DNA of 64,000 bases from Paracidovorax valerianellae (GTDB taxonomy: Bacteria > Pseudomonadota > Gammaproteobacteria > Burkholderiales > Burkholderiaceae_C), in assembly GCF_900102625.1 (NCBI RefSeq), contig NZ_FMZC01000013.1:89865-153864 (forward strand), read 5' to 3'. This document shows positions 52,945 to 61,450 of the stretch, piece after piece. The translations under genes and the position numbers were made by a program. How positions within the stretch are numbered: the stretch's first letter is position 1; every line of letters begins with the position of its first letter. The notes beneath the pieces are model-generated. The model was not told where the DNA came from. It saw nothing but the letters and a program-made list of their open reading frames with translations, and made no database searches.

Positions 52945-55128
52945 ATGGAGCCACTGAATACCACCCGCGCCCGCAACGCCCAGGCAGTCCCTCCTCGGAC
53001 CGGCGCCAACGAGGTTTCCCCCACCCCGTCGGCAGACACTGCTCGATCACAGCGGTTGGCGCACGACCGCCTGAATGCGCGTGGCCTGCCTGTCTCGACG
53101 GAGTCCGGACCACTGCGCCGCGTGCCGCTCCCTGAGCGTGAGTCGACCTCTCAGGCGGCGGGCTCGACCAGCCGCTCTGCAGGCGACGTTGTGATCAACA
53201 TGCCTTCGTCCGATGACGGGACAGGCCATGACGCCGCGCCGCCGCAGGGTTGGTTGAGTGCCATCGGCCAGACCGTGCAATCGGGGGGGCGTTTTGTTGC
53301 GCACAGTGTCGGGGCGGCACTGAGCACCGCCCAGACCGTCGCCGGCCAGGTCGTGTGGTCGCGGCAGGCACCGGCGACTGAAACGACGGAAGCATTGGAG
53401 ACCACAGAGCCCGTGCAGGACGTTGCCATTGAATTGGCACATCTCGACGCCGCGGTGGCGAACGATGCCATCGGGTCACATCCACCCCTTCCCCAGACAG
53501 CGGGAGGACGGGTCATGGCCGCACTGGATGACATGCTGCTGCAGAGCGACACCCCGGAGCAACGCGAGTTGGCTACGACCTACCGGCAGTGGGCCGCCGA
53601 GAAGGCCGACGCCCAGGAGGCCGCCGGTGTCGGCAGCTACTCGATCAGGATCGGCGATGCGGCGCTGCCGGCTGCGTATGACTTCGTTCGACAAACGCTG
53701 AGCTCCATGTCCCGCTCGCCTGCGACCAATGCCATGGCCACGGCCATCGGTCCACGCTCTGGCCTCAACGCCGCAGGGCAGTCGGTCAATGTCGGGGAAC
53801 TGAGCAATCAATACGACCCGGCTCTGGCCGGCGGCACCATTGGCGGCCTGACCGCACACATGGTCGATACGACGCTGCTGTCGGCCATGGACCGGCGTGC
53901 GGCCGAAGCCAACTTCCCACGGTTCAAGGCCATCGATCCCAAGATATTGGTACCCGATCCCTGCCCTGTGCAATTGCGCGTGGTCGACGGCAAGAAAGTC
54001 TTCTGGAAGCCGGTAACGGCCGGCGCACTCGATGGGAACCTTGGTCAGCCCACGATGAACGAGCTCAAGGCCCAGGTGGCATTGCGCCGAAAATCCGTGG
54101 CATCGCTGCAGGCGGCGCTGGATGGCAAACAGTGGGGTGTGCTGGCCCAGCCCCTTGTGACGGCGGGCTTCAACGTGCTGCGCCGCCATGTGATGCCGAT
54201 CCATGCGTTCACCAATCCCGCACAGGTTTTTGGCCATTCCCTCTGGGCTTCAGGGCTCGGAGGAGGGGTGACCAAACTGACGCTGGGACTTGGAAAATCC
54301 GTGGCGTACACCCAAGTGGACGATCTTGCGGGCGGAACGCAAAAGCACAAGACCAACGTGTTCGCCAGGAGCCTTCCGCATCCGGAGATGCCGGCCGCCA
54401 GCCTCTCGGACATTTCCGGCTTGGGGAGCTACGGTTTGGAGGTCGTGAAGGAAGCACTGGATTTGACCCAGCACTTCTGGACCGGGCCTTGGCGTACCAG
54501 CGGATCGCTGTTGCCCAACTTCGACGACGTAAGTGCCCGCCTGAGTGACTTGGGCCGCACGATCGCCTCCAACGTGATGGCGAGCGTCGGCTCGACGGGC
54601 ATTGGCGCCTTGGTGGGGCAACTGGGTCGTGGCGGCTCCAATTCCGCGCTGGCAGGCGAATCCTTGCGATCGCTGGGCTACATGCTTCAGCAGGCGGGTC
54701 AAAGCTCTTCCAATGACTTCGTGTGGCAGGCCACCAAGGAATATCTCGGTGGCACCTCGCACGACCTGAGCGACTCGCTGGACGCAAGTCGCGCAAACAA
54801 GCATGTGCGGTTGCAAAACGAAGCCCTCCATTTGCAGGCGGCCGCTGCGGCCGGCGCTGCTCGTCTGAGAGATGAGGCGCTCTCTGTAAGCAGCGATGAG
54901 GCGCTTTATCTGAGCACGGCTTTTGACGTGCTGGCTGGGCTTCAGTCCCGAGAGAAGCCTGCAGTCGGTGATCTGGAGATTGCACAGAAGCTGCTCCACG
55001 CGGGGGTGGCTGGCGCTGGCAGCGAGCAGGCCAGCATCGCGCAAGTTCAGGCGCTGGTCGATAAAGCTGTGCGCGTCCTGGGCCAGGATGCTCATCTGGA
55101 GAGCTGGACGAAACTGAAGACCGAATAA
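52945..55128 (+). CDS. Candidate type III effector or translocator (727 aa), unknown family
   Basis: The ATG at 52945 is preferred: AAGGA lies 8 bp upstream, whereas the in-frame ATG at 52936 would leave no ribosome site. The first 85 residues are Ser/Thr/Arg/Pro-rich and disordered, as in type III signals. A hydrophobic, membrane-seeking stretch follows (LSAIGQTVQSGGRFVAHSVGAALSTAQTVAGQVVW). The rest is a long helical body with no catalytic motif I can name. It might be a XopF-like effector or a HrpF-type translocator; I cannot decide. Preceded by a putative chaperone. Confidence 0.6.
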   Translation: MEPLNTTRARNAQAVPPRTGANEVSPTPSADTARSQRLAHDRLNARGLPVSTESGPLRRVPLPERESTSQAAGSTSRSAGDVVINMPSSDDGTGHDAAPPQGWLSAIGQTVQSGGRFVAHSVGAALSTAQTVAGQVVWSRQAPATETTEALETTEPVQDVAIELAHLDAAVANDAIGSHPPLPQTAGGRVMAALDDMLLQSDTPEQRELATTYRQWAAEKADAQEAAGVGSYSIRIGDAALPAAYDFVRQTLSSMSRSPATNAMATAIGPRSGLNAAGQSVNVGELSNQYDPALAGGTIGGLTAHMVDTTLLSAMDRRAAEANFPRFKAIDPKILVPDPCPVQLRVVDGKKVFWKPVTAGALDGNLGQPTMNELKAQVALRRKSVASLQAALDGKQWGVLAQPLVTAGFNVLRRHVMPIHAFTNPAQVFGHSLWASGLGGGVTKLTLGLGKSVAYTQVDDLAGGTQKHKTNVFARSLPHPEMPAASLSDISGLGSYGLEVVKEALDLTQHFWTGPWRTSGSLLPNFDDVSARLSDLGRTIASNVMASVGSTGIGALVGQLGRGGSNSALAGESLRSLGYMLQQAGQSSSNDFVWQATKEYLGGTSHDLSDSLDASRANKHVRLQNEALHLQAAAAAGAARLRDEALSVSSDEALYLSTAFDVLAGLQSREKPAVGDLEIAQKLLHAGVAGAGSEQASIAQVQALVDKAVRVLGQDAHLESWTKLKTE

Positions 55129-55195
55129 GTGGAGTCGAGGTCGCGTCCGCAGGCAGCGCGCCCCAGTCAATGCCTGAGGAACCCTGCGATCTCGC

Positions 55196-55227
55196 CCTCC
55201 GTCACGGCACTACGGCCGTGACGGAGG
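55196..55227. terminator. Strong hairpin between convergent effector genes
   Basis: Perfect 12-bp arms CCTCCGTCACGG and CCGTGACGGAGG around an 8-nt loop. No T-tract on either side. It sits between the 727-aa protein gene and the LRR gene. Confidence 0.6.
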
Positions 55228-55237
55228 CGGGAGGCCT

Positions 55238-56701
55238 TCAGCCCAGCGCTGCCTGCAATGCCCGGTGGGTTTGGGCGTAAGCGCGGTTTCCCCGCTCGGA
55301 GAACGGATTGCTCCACAAGTCCAGCGACGCAAGCGTGCGATTGCCTGCCAACGCATGCGCCCCGGACTCGCCGATCCGGTTGCGCGCCAGGTTGAGCTTC
55401 TGCAGTCGGGGGTTGGCTGCCAGCGCCCGTGCGCCGCCTGATCCGATCTGGTGGCCTTCCAGGTCGAGTTCGATGAGGGCGGTGCTGGCCGCAAGCGCCC
55501 GCGCTCCGGCTTCCGTGATCTGCACGCTGCTGGCCATGTCGTTGCTCAGTACCAGGCGGCTCAGCGTGCGCGAGCGGGCCAGCGCTGCGGCACCGGCGTT
55601 GCCGACCTGGCAACTGCCCAGGTCCAGGCAGACCAGCGCCGGCGCATCGGCCAGGGCCTGGGCGCCAGCATCGCCGATGGGGTTGTGGCGAAGGTCCAGC
55701 GAGGCCAGCGTGGCATGTTGCGCCAACGCCTGGGCGCCTGCCGTGCCGATGCCGTTGCCAGAGGCAATCAGGGTGCGCAACTGGGGCATGCGCGCCAAAG
55801 CCCCGGCACCCTTGTCTCCGAGCCGGTTGCGTTGCAGGTTCAGCAACTCAAGCCGCGTGTGCGCAGCAAGGCCGCGGGCTCCTGCCTCGCCGATCAGGTT
55901 GCCGCCCAGGGCGAGATGCGTCAGGCTGCGGTTGCTGCCGAGGGGCTCCACTGCCTCGTCCCGCAGGCGGTTGTCGCTCAAGTCCAAGGCCCGCAGCGAA
56001 CTGTTGTGGGCCAATGCACGGATGCCTTTCAATCCCAGCGCAGCATTGCTGCGCAGCTCCAGCGCTTGCAGATGCTGGCTGGCTGCGAGAGCCGCCGCAC
56101 CTGCATCCCCGATGCTGCAGTCGTTCAGGCAGAGTGTTTGCAGGCTGGGGTGCCACGCCAGCGCCCGGGCGCCGTCGTCACCGATCGGGTTGTGGCTGAG
56201 GTCCAGGCGCTTCAGGGTCGGGTGTCCCGCCAGGATCGCGGCCCCCATCGCATCGATGTGCAGATGGCGGGCCGTGAGCGAAACCAGGTCCAGCCGGCAC
56301 AGCTGTGACAGTCCGGTGGACGTGATGCCTTTGCAGTGCAGGAGTTCCAGTTCCTGCAGGGAGCCGGGCAGGTGCTGCAAGTCGGCATCGCTGAATTCGC
56401 CCCGCAGCACGATCTTGCGCAATCCGGGGAAAAGACCGTCTTCGCAGATGTTCAGCAAGCCCTGCGTGTCCCGCACGACAGGAACTCCACCCATGCCCTC
56501 GGACAGATCGCGCACCGGCTGCTCGGCAGGGCGGACTGCTGCCTGCCGTGCCAGGGGAGCTGTCGGCGTGGTTCCTGAGCGCAGGGCCGGCGCCCGCCGC
56601 ACGCGGTGTGTGCCAGAGGCCATGGCGCCGAGCCAGGCGAGGAGGCCACCCCCTACCGGGCGCAGTGCTGTCGAGGGGCTTTTCAAGGTGAGGCTGTTCA
56701 T
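55238..56701 (-). CDS. Leucine-rich-repeat candidate type III effector
   Basis: 487 aa. A basic, disordered N-terminus of about 80 residues precedes some 14 LRRs of the ribonuclease-inhibitor type with a 24-residue period (LxxLDLSHNPIGDDGARALAxxPxL). The region has no visible enzymatic domain. Placement in the hrp island resembles hpaF/xopAE of Xanthomonas, also an LRR protein, but the LRR subtype differs so I do not transfer the name. ATG at 56699-56701; an imperfect PIP box lies upstream. Confidence 0.75.
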   Translation of the reverse strand: MNSLTLKSPSTALRPVGGGLLAWLGAMASGTHRVRRAPALRSGTTPTAPLARQAAVRPAEQPVRDLSEGMGGVPVVRDTQGLLNICEDGLFPGLRKIVLRGEFSDADLQHLPGSLQELELLHCKGITSTGLSQLCRLDLVSLTARHLHIDAMGAAILAGHPTLKRLDLSHNPIGDDGARALAWHPSLQTLCLNDCSIGDAGAAALAASQHLQALELRSNAALGLKGIRALAHNSSLRALDLSDNRLRDEAVEPLGSNRSLTHLALGGNLIGEAGARGLAAHTRLELLNLQRNRLGDKGAGALARMPQLRTLIASGNGIGTAGAQALAQHATLASLDLRHNPIGDAGAQALADAPALVCLDLGSCQVGNAGAAALARSRTLSRLVLSNDMASSVQITEAGARALAASTALIELDLEGHQIGSGGARALAANPRLQKLNLARNRIGESGAHALAGNRTLASLDLWSNPFSERGNRAYAQTHRALQAALG

Positions 56702-56729
56702 GGCGTGCTCGCGTTTGAGGAGATGCCCC

Positions 56730-56791
56730 AGGGTAGGCAACCGCCTTGCGCTCGTACCGCCGGCATGCGAAGCGATCGCCTGTCAAGCGAG
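56730..56791 (-). promoter_or_regulatory. Imperfect PIP box and -10 for the LRR gene
   Basis: Minus strand CTCGC (56791-56787), exactly 15 bp, TTCGC (56771-56767), then 31 bp to TACCCT (56735-56730). One mismatch to TTCGB in the first half-site; spacing fits. Confidence 0.5.
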
Positions 56792-56869
56792 GGGGAGGGG
56801 GCTGCGCTGGAGCATTGCGCGGGCTGTCTGTCATCAGCGTTTCACACAGCCTGCAGATCATCCGCCCTC

Positions 56870-57652
56870 ATGTCTTTCGATGTGCAGATTCGGCGCAATG
56901 CGCTGGTGGGTTCCTGGATGGCTCGGCGCAGCACCGCAGGGGCTGCGGTCCGTGGCGCGGCGCGCGATGCTTCACGGCCGCGTGCGCGATTTCTCGGGGT
57001 AGAGGACATTCCACAATTGATGCAGCTGGAAGCGCGGCAGTGGACCACTGAGCAAGCCGCTGACGAGCGCGTCTTGCGCGACCGAATCCTCGCCCATCCC
57101 GATCTGTGCGCCGGCGCGTTCTGCCCGCAGACCGGACAAGCGCTCGCATCGCTCTTCATGAAACCCATCTCCCGCGACGCCGTGGTGGCTGCGCGGTCCT
57201 GGCGCGACTGTGCCGCGCAGCCCTTGCGCGCGGAGCCTACCCGCAGCCTCTTCGGCATCAGCCTGACCAGCGTCGATCCGCAGGCTGCCTGCCAGTTGAT
57301 CCGATTCTTCTGGCCACATGCGCTGCGCCAGGGCTGGCGCGACATCTACCTGGGCTCGCCTGTCCCTGGACTGCGCCGCGCCTTGCAGAATGGCCGCGCG
57401 ACCGATGCGCATGCCTATGTGCACGCACGCCGCAGCGGCTTGCCGGTGGATGCACAACTGCGCTACTACCACCGCAAGGGCTTCCGCGAAATCGTGGGCG
57501 TGCGGCCGGATTACTTTCCCCATTCCGATTCGCTGGACCATGGTGTGCTGCTGCGGGGTGCCGTTCCGCTGGCAGGTGCCTGGCCTCTGTGGCGACGGGT
57601 GCCGTTCGCATTGCTGCGCCGGGCCGCGCATTGGGCCGGAGCGCTGCTGTGA
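56870..57652 (+). CDS. GNAT-like acyltransferase-fold protein
   Basis: 260 aa. The layout of a GNAT fold is suggested by RFLGVEDIPQLMQLEARQWTTEQAADERVLRDRILAHPDLCAGAFCPQTGQALASLFMKPIS at the N-terminus and QLIRFFWPHALRQGWRDIYLGSPVPGLRRAL...YYHRKGFREIVGVRPDYFP near the C-terminus. No perfect acetyl-CoA loop is seen. The GTG start of the next gene overlaps its stop (GTGA), so the two act together. It lies within the type III island; the substrate is unknown. Confidence 0.6.
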   Translation: MSFDVQIRRNALVGSWMARRSTAGAAVRGAARDASRPRARFLGVEDIPQLMQLEARQWTTEQAADERVLRDRILAHPDLCAGAFCPQTGQALASLFMKPISRDAVVAARSWRDCAAQPLRAEPTRSLFGISLTSVDPQAACQLIRFFWPHALRQGWRDIYLGSPVPGLRRALQNGRATDAHAYVHARRSGLPVDAQLRYYHRKGFREIVGVRPDYFPHSDSLDHGVLLRGAVPLAGAWPLWRRVPFALLRRAAHWAGALL

Positions 57653-58377
57653 CAACGCCGCCCACCTTCCCGGCGCCGTGGAACGGAGACCTGTTCCGCA
57701 CGCGCTTTTTCGATGCGCTGTCGCTTCTGCTGCCGTCCGGAGAGGCCTTCGTGATCGACGCCATTTCCGATGCGCTGCAGGTCGGCGATTGGTCTGCCGC
57801 TCCGGAAACGGTGCTGCGTGAAGAGGCGTTGCGCTTCGTTCGGGAAGAAACCGCGCATCAGCGCGCGCACCGGCGCTACAACGAACGCCTGGCGCAATCG
57901 GGAGTGCCGGTGGAGGCGCTGGAGGGCCGGGTGGCATCGGCCGTGCAGGAGTTGGCCAGCCTGCCGCTGCCCACGCGGCTGGCGCTGGCCGAGGCGTTCG
58001 AGCACCTGACGGCCCTGCTTTCGACGCAGGTACTGACGGGAACGGCGTGGCTGCAGGGCGATGGCCACGAGGCGCGGCTGTGGCGCTGGCATTGCCAGGA
58101 AGAGATCGGGCACCGCCATGTCGCGTTCGATGTGGGGCGCACGCTGGGCGTGGGACACGGACGGCGCATGGCATGCCTGCTGCTCGCGGCGCTGTACCTG
58201 GGCATCGATCTTTCGCGCCTGATGGCGTCCCTCCTGTGGCGAGACGTCAAGAGCGGCCGTGTGCGGGGGCTTGGCCTGCTCGGCCAATGCGCACGGTTCG
58301 CTCTGCGCACGGCGCCAGGATTCGGCCGCATCGCAATGGGCTCGGTGGCCAGCCTGTGGCCGCGCCGCAGCGCCTGA
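57649..58377 (+). CDS. PF10118-like predicted metal-dependent hydrolase
   Basis: 242 aa helical protein. Two E-x-x-H clusters are spaced as in helical di-metal proteins: LRFVREETAHQRAHRRYNERL (about residue 65) and WHCQEEIGHRHVAFDV (about residue 150). This matches the pattern of PF10118. GTG start overlapping the stop of the GNAT-like gene. Function unknown; with its partner it may modify an acyl or amine compound. Codon use is like the rest of the island. Confidence 0.7.
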   Translation: MTTPPTFPAPWNGDLFRTRFFDALSLLLPSGEAFVIDAISDALQVGDWSAAPETVLREEALRFVREETAHQRAHRRYNERLAQSGVPVEALEGRVASAVQELASLPLPTRLALAEAFEHLTALLSTQVLTGTAWLQGDGHEARLWRWHCQEEIGHRHVAFDVGRTLGVGHGRRMACLLLAALYLGIDLSRLMASLLWRDVKSGRVRGLGLLGQCARFALRTAPGFGRIAMGSVASLWPRRSA

Positions 58378-58398
58378 GGGCTCGCGCGCAATACGGGA

Positions 58399-59721
58399 TC
58401 AGCCGCCTGCGATCTGCGCCAAGTGGTCGACCGATCGGTCGAACTCCCAAAGGTCCGACGTGGCCTGATTCAAAAACTCGAGAATCTGCGGCATTTTCTG
58501 CATGGCCTCGTCGGCCAGCGCATCGTTCCCGGGCTTGTACTCGCCCATTTGCACCAAGGGCTCGATCTCGTCGTATTTGGCCATGAGGCGGCGAAAGTGA
58601 CCCCCGGCCTGCTGGTGGTCCTTGGGCACGATCTGCGACATCACGCGGCTCAGGCTGCCCAGCACATCGATGGCCGGGTATTGGTTGCGTGCGGCGATCT
58701 TGCGGGAAAGGATCATGTGGCCGTCCAGGATGCCTCGTACCTCTTCGGAGATTGGGTCGCCCCCGCTCTCGTCTTCGTAGAGGATGGTGTAGAGCGCGGT
58801 GATCGAGCCCACGGCACCCATGCCGGCCCGCTCGAGCAGGCGCGGAATCTCCGCGAATACAGAGGGCGGAAAGCCGCGCCGGGCCGGCGGCTCTCCGGCT
58901 GCCAGGCCGATTTCACGTTGAGCGCGGGCGAAGCGGGTGAGCGAGTCCATCATCAACAACACCTTCAGGCCCTGGTCTCGGTAGTACTCCGCCACGGCCG
59001 TGGCGACATGAGCGGCCTTGGCGCGTTCGCTCGATGACCGGTCGGAGGTGGCGCACACGACTACGGAGCGCGCCATGCCTTCCTCGCCCAGAATGAATTC
59101 GACGAATTCCCGCACTTCTCGGCCGCGTTCGCCGATGAGTGCGATCACGCTGATGTCGCACTCCGTGCCCCGGGCGAGCATGCCCATCAGCGTACTTTTG
59201 CCCACGCCCGCCGGGGCGAAGATCCCCATCCGCTGGCCTTCGCCCAGGGTGAGCAGCGAATCGATCGCCTTCACGCCTGTGGGCAACGGGTGTTCGATCA
59301 TTTCCCGTTCCATGGGGGTCGGAGGCAATGCGAAGACCGGGCGCCGCTCCAGGCAATCGAGCGGGCCCTTGCCGTCGATGGGCTGGCCCAGGCTGTCGAT
59401 CACGCGGCCCAGCAGCTTGGGCCCCACTGGCACCGAAAGCACCTCGCCCAGTCCGACCACGGCCGAGCCTCCGCGCACGCCAAGAATCGATCCGAAGGGG
59501 GACAAGATGCTTTGGCCGTTCGCGAATCCGATCACCTCGGCAGCCTGCAGCAAGCCACCGCTCTCATCGAGCACATGGCACAGCTCTCCGAGCTTGGCAT
59601 CCAGCCCGGTGACGCGCATGAGCGTTCCGATCACTTCGACGACCTTGCCGCTGCGGCGAACGATCGTCGCGGAGGCGATCTCCCGTTCCATCCACTGAGG
59701 GAGCCCGGACACTTCAAGCAT
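58399..59721 (-). CDS. hrcN: HrcN, type III secretion ATPase (SctN)
   Basis: 440 aa, F1-beta-like. Walker A APAGVGKST at residues 169-177, Walker B VLLMMDSLTRFARAQREIGLAAGEPPARRGFPPSVFAEIPRLLERAG, and the arginine-finger region SRKIAARNQYPAIDVLGSLSR. It unfolds substrates and releases chaperones at the base of the apparatus. It overlaps the end of hrcL by 8 bp. It is the last gene of the hrpB1 operon here. Confidence 0.98.
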   Translation of the reverse strand: MLEVSGLPQWMEREIASATIVRRSGKVVEVIGTLMRVTGLDAKLGELCHVLDESGGLLQAAEVIGFANGQSILSPFGSILGVRGGSAVVGLGEVLSVPVGPKLLGRVIDSLGQPIDGKGPLDCLERRPVFALPPTPMEREMIEHPLPTGVKAIDSLLTLGEGQRMGIFAPAGVGKSTLMGMLARGTECDISVIALIGERGREVREFVEFILGEEGMARSVVVCATSDRSSSERAKAAHVATAVAEYYRDQGLKVLLMMDSLTRFARAQREIGLAAGEPPARRGFPPSVFAEIPRLLERAGMGAVGSITALYTILYEDESGGDPISEEVRGILDGHMILSRKIAARNQYPAIDVLGSLSRVMSQIVPKDHQQAGGHFRRLMAKYDEIEPLVQMGEYKPGNDALADEAMQKMPQILEFLNQATSDLWEFDRSVDHLAQIAGG

Positions 59722-60793
59722 GGTGCATTTCCTCGTCGTCGTGGACGGGTGTGTTCATCGGGTCCAGAGATTCGAACCAATCCGTGGTGTCGCCATCCAT
59801 GGGGACAACCGACGAAAACCACGTGGCTGGCGTTGCTTCGGCCTCTAGGTCTAGGTCCGGGTCCGGGTCCAGGTCCGTTTCCGGTTCGGTTCGGCTCATG
59901 GGTCCCTGTGGCTCATCCGGCCATGGCCCTTCGTCCTCCTGCGTGGAATCGGCTTCCTGCGGGACGTCCAGTTCCGGGAGTTCGTCGTACTCCTCAGCCA
60001 TCGGTGGTTCGTCTTGTTCGGCGAAGTCGAACTCGAGTTCTTCCGGATCTGGCGCGGCACTCGCCTCTGGTGATGCATTGGCCATGGCCAGACGGGTGGC
60101 ACGCTCCAGTGCCGATCGCACACCAGCGAGCTGAACGTGCAGGCTGGTGTCGAGCCGGCCCATGTCGGATTCGAAGATGCAGGTGCCGGGTTCCAGCGAT
60201 GCATCGGTCTCGATGCGCACCTGTGGCTCGTTCGGCCCCGCAGCCGCGGCAGCGATGGCCGTGTGTGCGGCCGGGGCCTCGTCGGGGTGAACGCGAAGAA
60301 CAGCCGTTCCGGCTTGCCGGAGGGCGTCTTTCACTGTTAGCAACGCGCGTTGAAACAAGGCTTCGCGCGATGCCGAATGCACGATGCGTTCCACCGCCAG
60401 CGCCACCACTCCGGCCAGCTTGGTGTCCATCGCGTGCCATGCATCCTCGTGCGTGGCTTTGAGCTGGGCAAAGCGCCCGTGCCAGCGGGCGGCGGCTTCC
60501 CGCTCGCCGTGGTCGTGGCCCTGCTCGCGTTCTGCTGCAGCTTCTTCGCGCGCCTGCTCGACCATGGCCTGGGCCGCGTCGCGCGCTGCCTGCAAAAGGG
60601 ATTCGGCCGATCGTTCGGCCGCTTCGGCCGTATTTCGCGCTTCATCCAGGGCCTCTTGCCGGATCGCGGCGCATTCGGTGCGCACGTTTTCCAGCAGCCC
60701 GAGCACGCCAGTCACGGTCGGAATTTCATGCGCGCGGACGATGCCGTCATTGGTGCGCAGGTGCGCGCCGTTGGGGTGGGACCAGATCAGCAT
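59714..60793 (-). CDS. hrcL: HrcL (HrpB5), ATPase stator, with long acidic tail
   Basis: 359 aa, clearly longer than the usual ~230 of SctL/FliH proteins. The N-terminal coiled coil (RTECAAIRQEALDEARNTAEAAERSAESLLQAARDAAQAMVEQAREEAAAEREQG) and the V1/FliH-like C-domain (KLAGVVALAVERIVHSASREALFQRALLTVKDALRQAG...DTSLHVQLAGVRSALERATR) are standard. The last 90 residues are very acidic (EELEFDFAEQDEPPMAEEYDELPELDV...; DLDPDPDLDLEAEA), partly from a hexamer repeat. Binds HrcN and HrcQ. Confidence 0.92.
   Translation of the reverse strand: MLIWSHPNGAHLRTNDGIVRAHEIPTVTGVLGLLENVRTECAAIRQEALDEARNTAEAAERSAESLLQAARDAAQAMVEQAREEAAAEREQGHDHGEREAAARWHGRFAQLKATHEDAWHAMDTKLAGVVALAVERIVHSASREALFQRALLTVKDALRQAGTAVLRVHPDEAPAAHTAIAAAAAGPNEPQVRIETDASLEPGTCIFESDMGRLDTSLHVQLAGVRSALERATRLAMANASPEASAAPDPEELEFDFAEQDEPPMAEEYDELPELDVPQEADSTQEDEGPWPDEPQGPMSRTEPETDLDPDPDLDLEAEATPATWFSSVVPMDGDTTDWFESLDPMNTPVHDDEEMHHA
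59846..59875. repeat. Hexanucleotide repeat in the hrcL acidic tail
   Basis: Five units YRGGTC (TAGGTC, TAGGTC, CGGGTC, CGGGTC, CAGGTC) coding for Asp-Leu/Asp-Pro repeats; in-frame length change is possible. Confidence 0.75.
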
Positions 60794-61410
60794 GGCTTCG
60801 CCTCGAACAGGGATTCCAGCCGCTCCAGGCGGGCATGCACCGCGGTCAGCGCGGCGGGGACATGCCTCGCCCGGGGCTCATCCTCGCGCGACAGGGGAAG
60901 AGACAGGCGCGCAAGCCTGCGAAGCCCCCGGTGCGGCCATGCGCCTTCCCGCACCAGTTCGCGGTAGCCCACCCAGGCCCAGGCCAGCGGGGACCAGGCG
61001 GCCACATCGCTGGCAACCGGCGTGCCTTCCTGAAGCCCACGCAGTGCGGTGTAGGCAGGCCCGAGGCATTGCTGCAGGGCCGCCCGTGAGCTCCGTTCGA
61101 CGCAGCAGCGAAGGACTCCCGGCCGACCCAGCAGGGCAAGGGCGCACAGGCGCGACAGCATCTCGGTTCTGTCGAGCATTGCCAAGCGGCTGGCGGGATG
61201 GTCCAGCGAGGACAGGGGGGGCAAAGGACCGCAATTGCGTTCATACAGCGCAATCGACATGCGCTGGCCCACGGCGCCCTGGTCCCAGTCGAGCGGAGAT
61301 TGCGCCAAGCCGAGCGGCGCCCGCCAACTCGGGTCCACACCGTCGTGCAAGGCCTCCAGTCGCACCTGGAGCGCTTGCGCCAGCGAGGCCAACTGCAAGG
61401 CGCGGCTCAT
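60787..61410 (-). CDS. hrpB4: HrpB4-like protein
   Basis: 207 aa from the ATG at 61408-61410 (a GTG three codons earlier is also possible). Located between hrcJ and hrcL, as hrpB4 is in Xanthomonas. Helical, with ALYERNCGPLPPLSSLDHPASRLAMLDRTEMLSRLCALALLGRPGVLRCCVERSSRAALQQCLGPAY, which fits SctK-like accessory proteins that link HrcQ and the basal body. Overlaps hrcL by 7 bp. Confidence 0.82.
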   Translation of the reverse strand: MSRALQLASLAQALQVRLEALHDGVDPSWRAPLGLAQSPLDWDQGAVGQRMSIALYERNCGPLPPLSSLDHPASRLAMLDRTEMLSRLCALALLGRPGVLRCCVERSSRAALQQCLGPAYTALRGLQEGTPVASDVAAWSPLAWAWVGYRELVREGAWPHRGLRRLARLSLPLSREDEPRARHVPAALTAVHARLERLESLFEAKPC

Positions 61411-61450
61411 GGCTGCCACCCTGCAGTCGGTGTCGGTGTGTGATGTTGGA

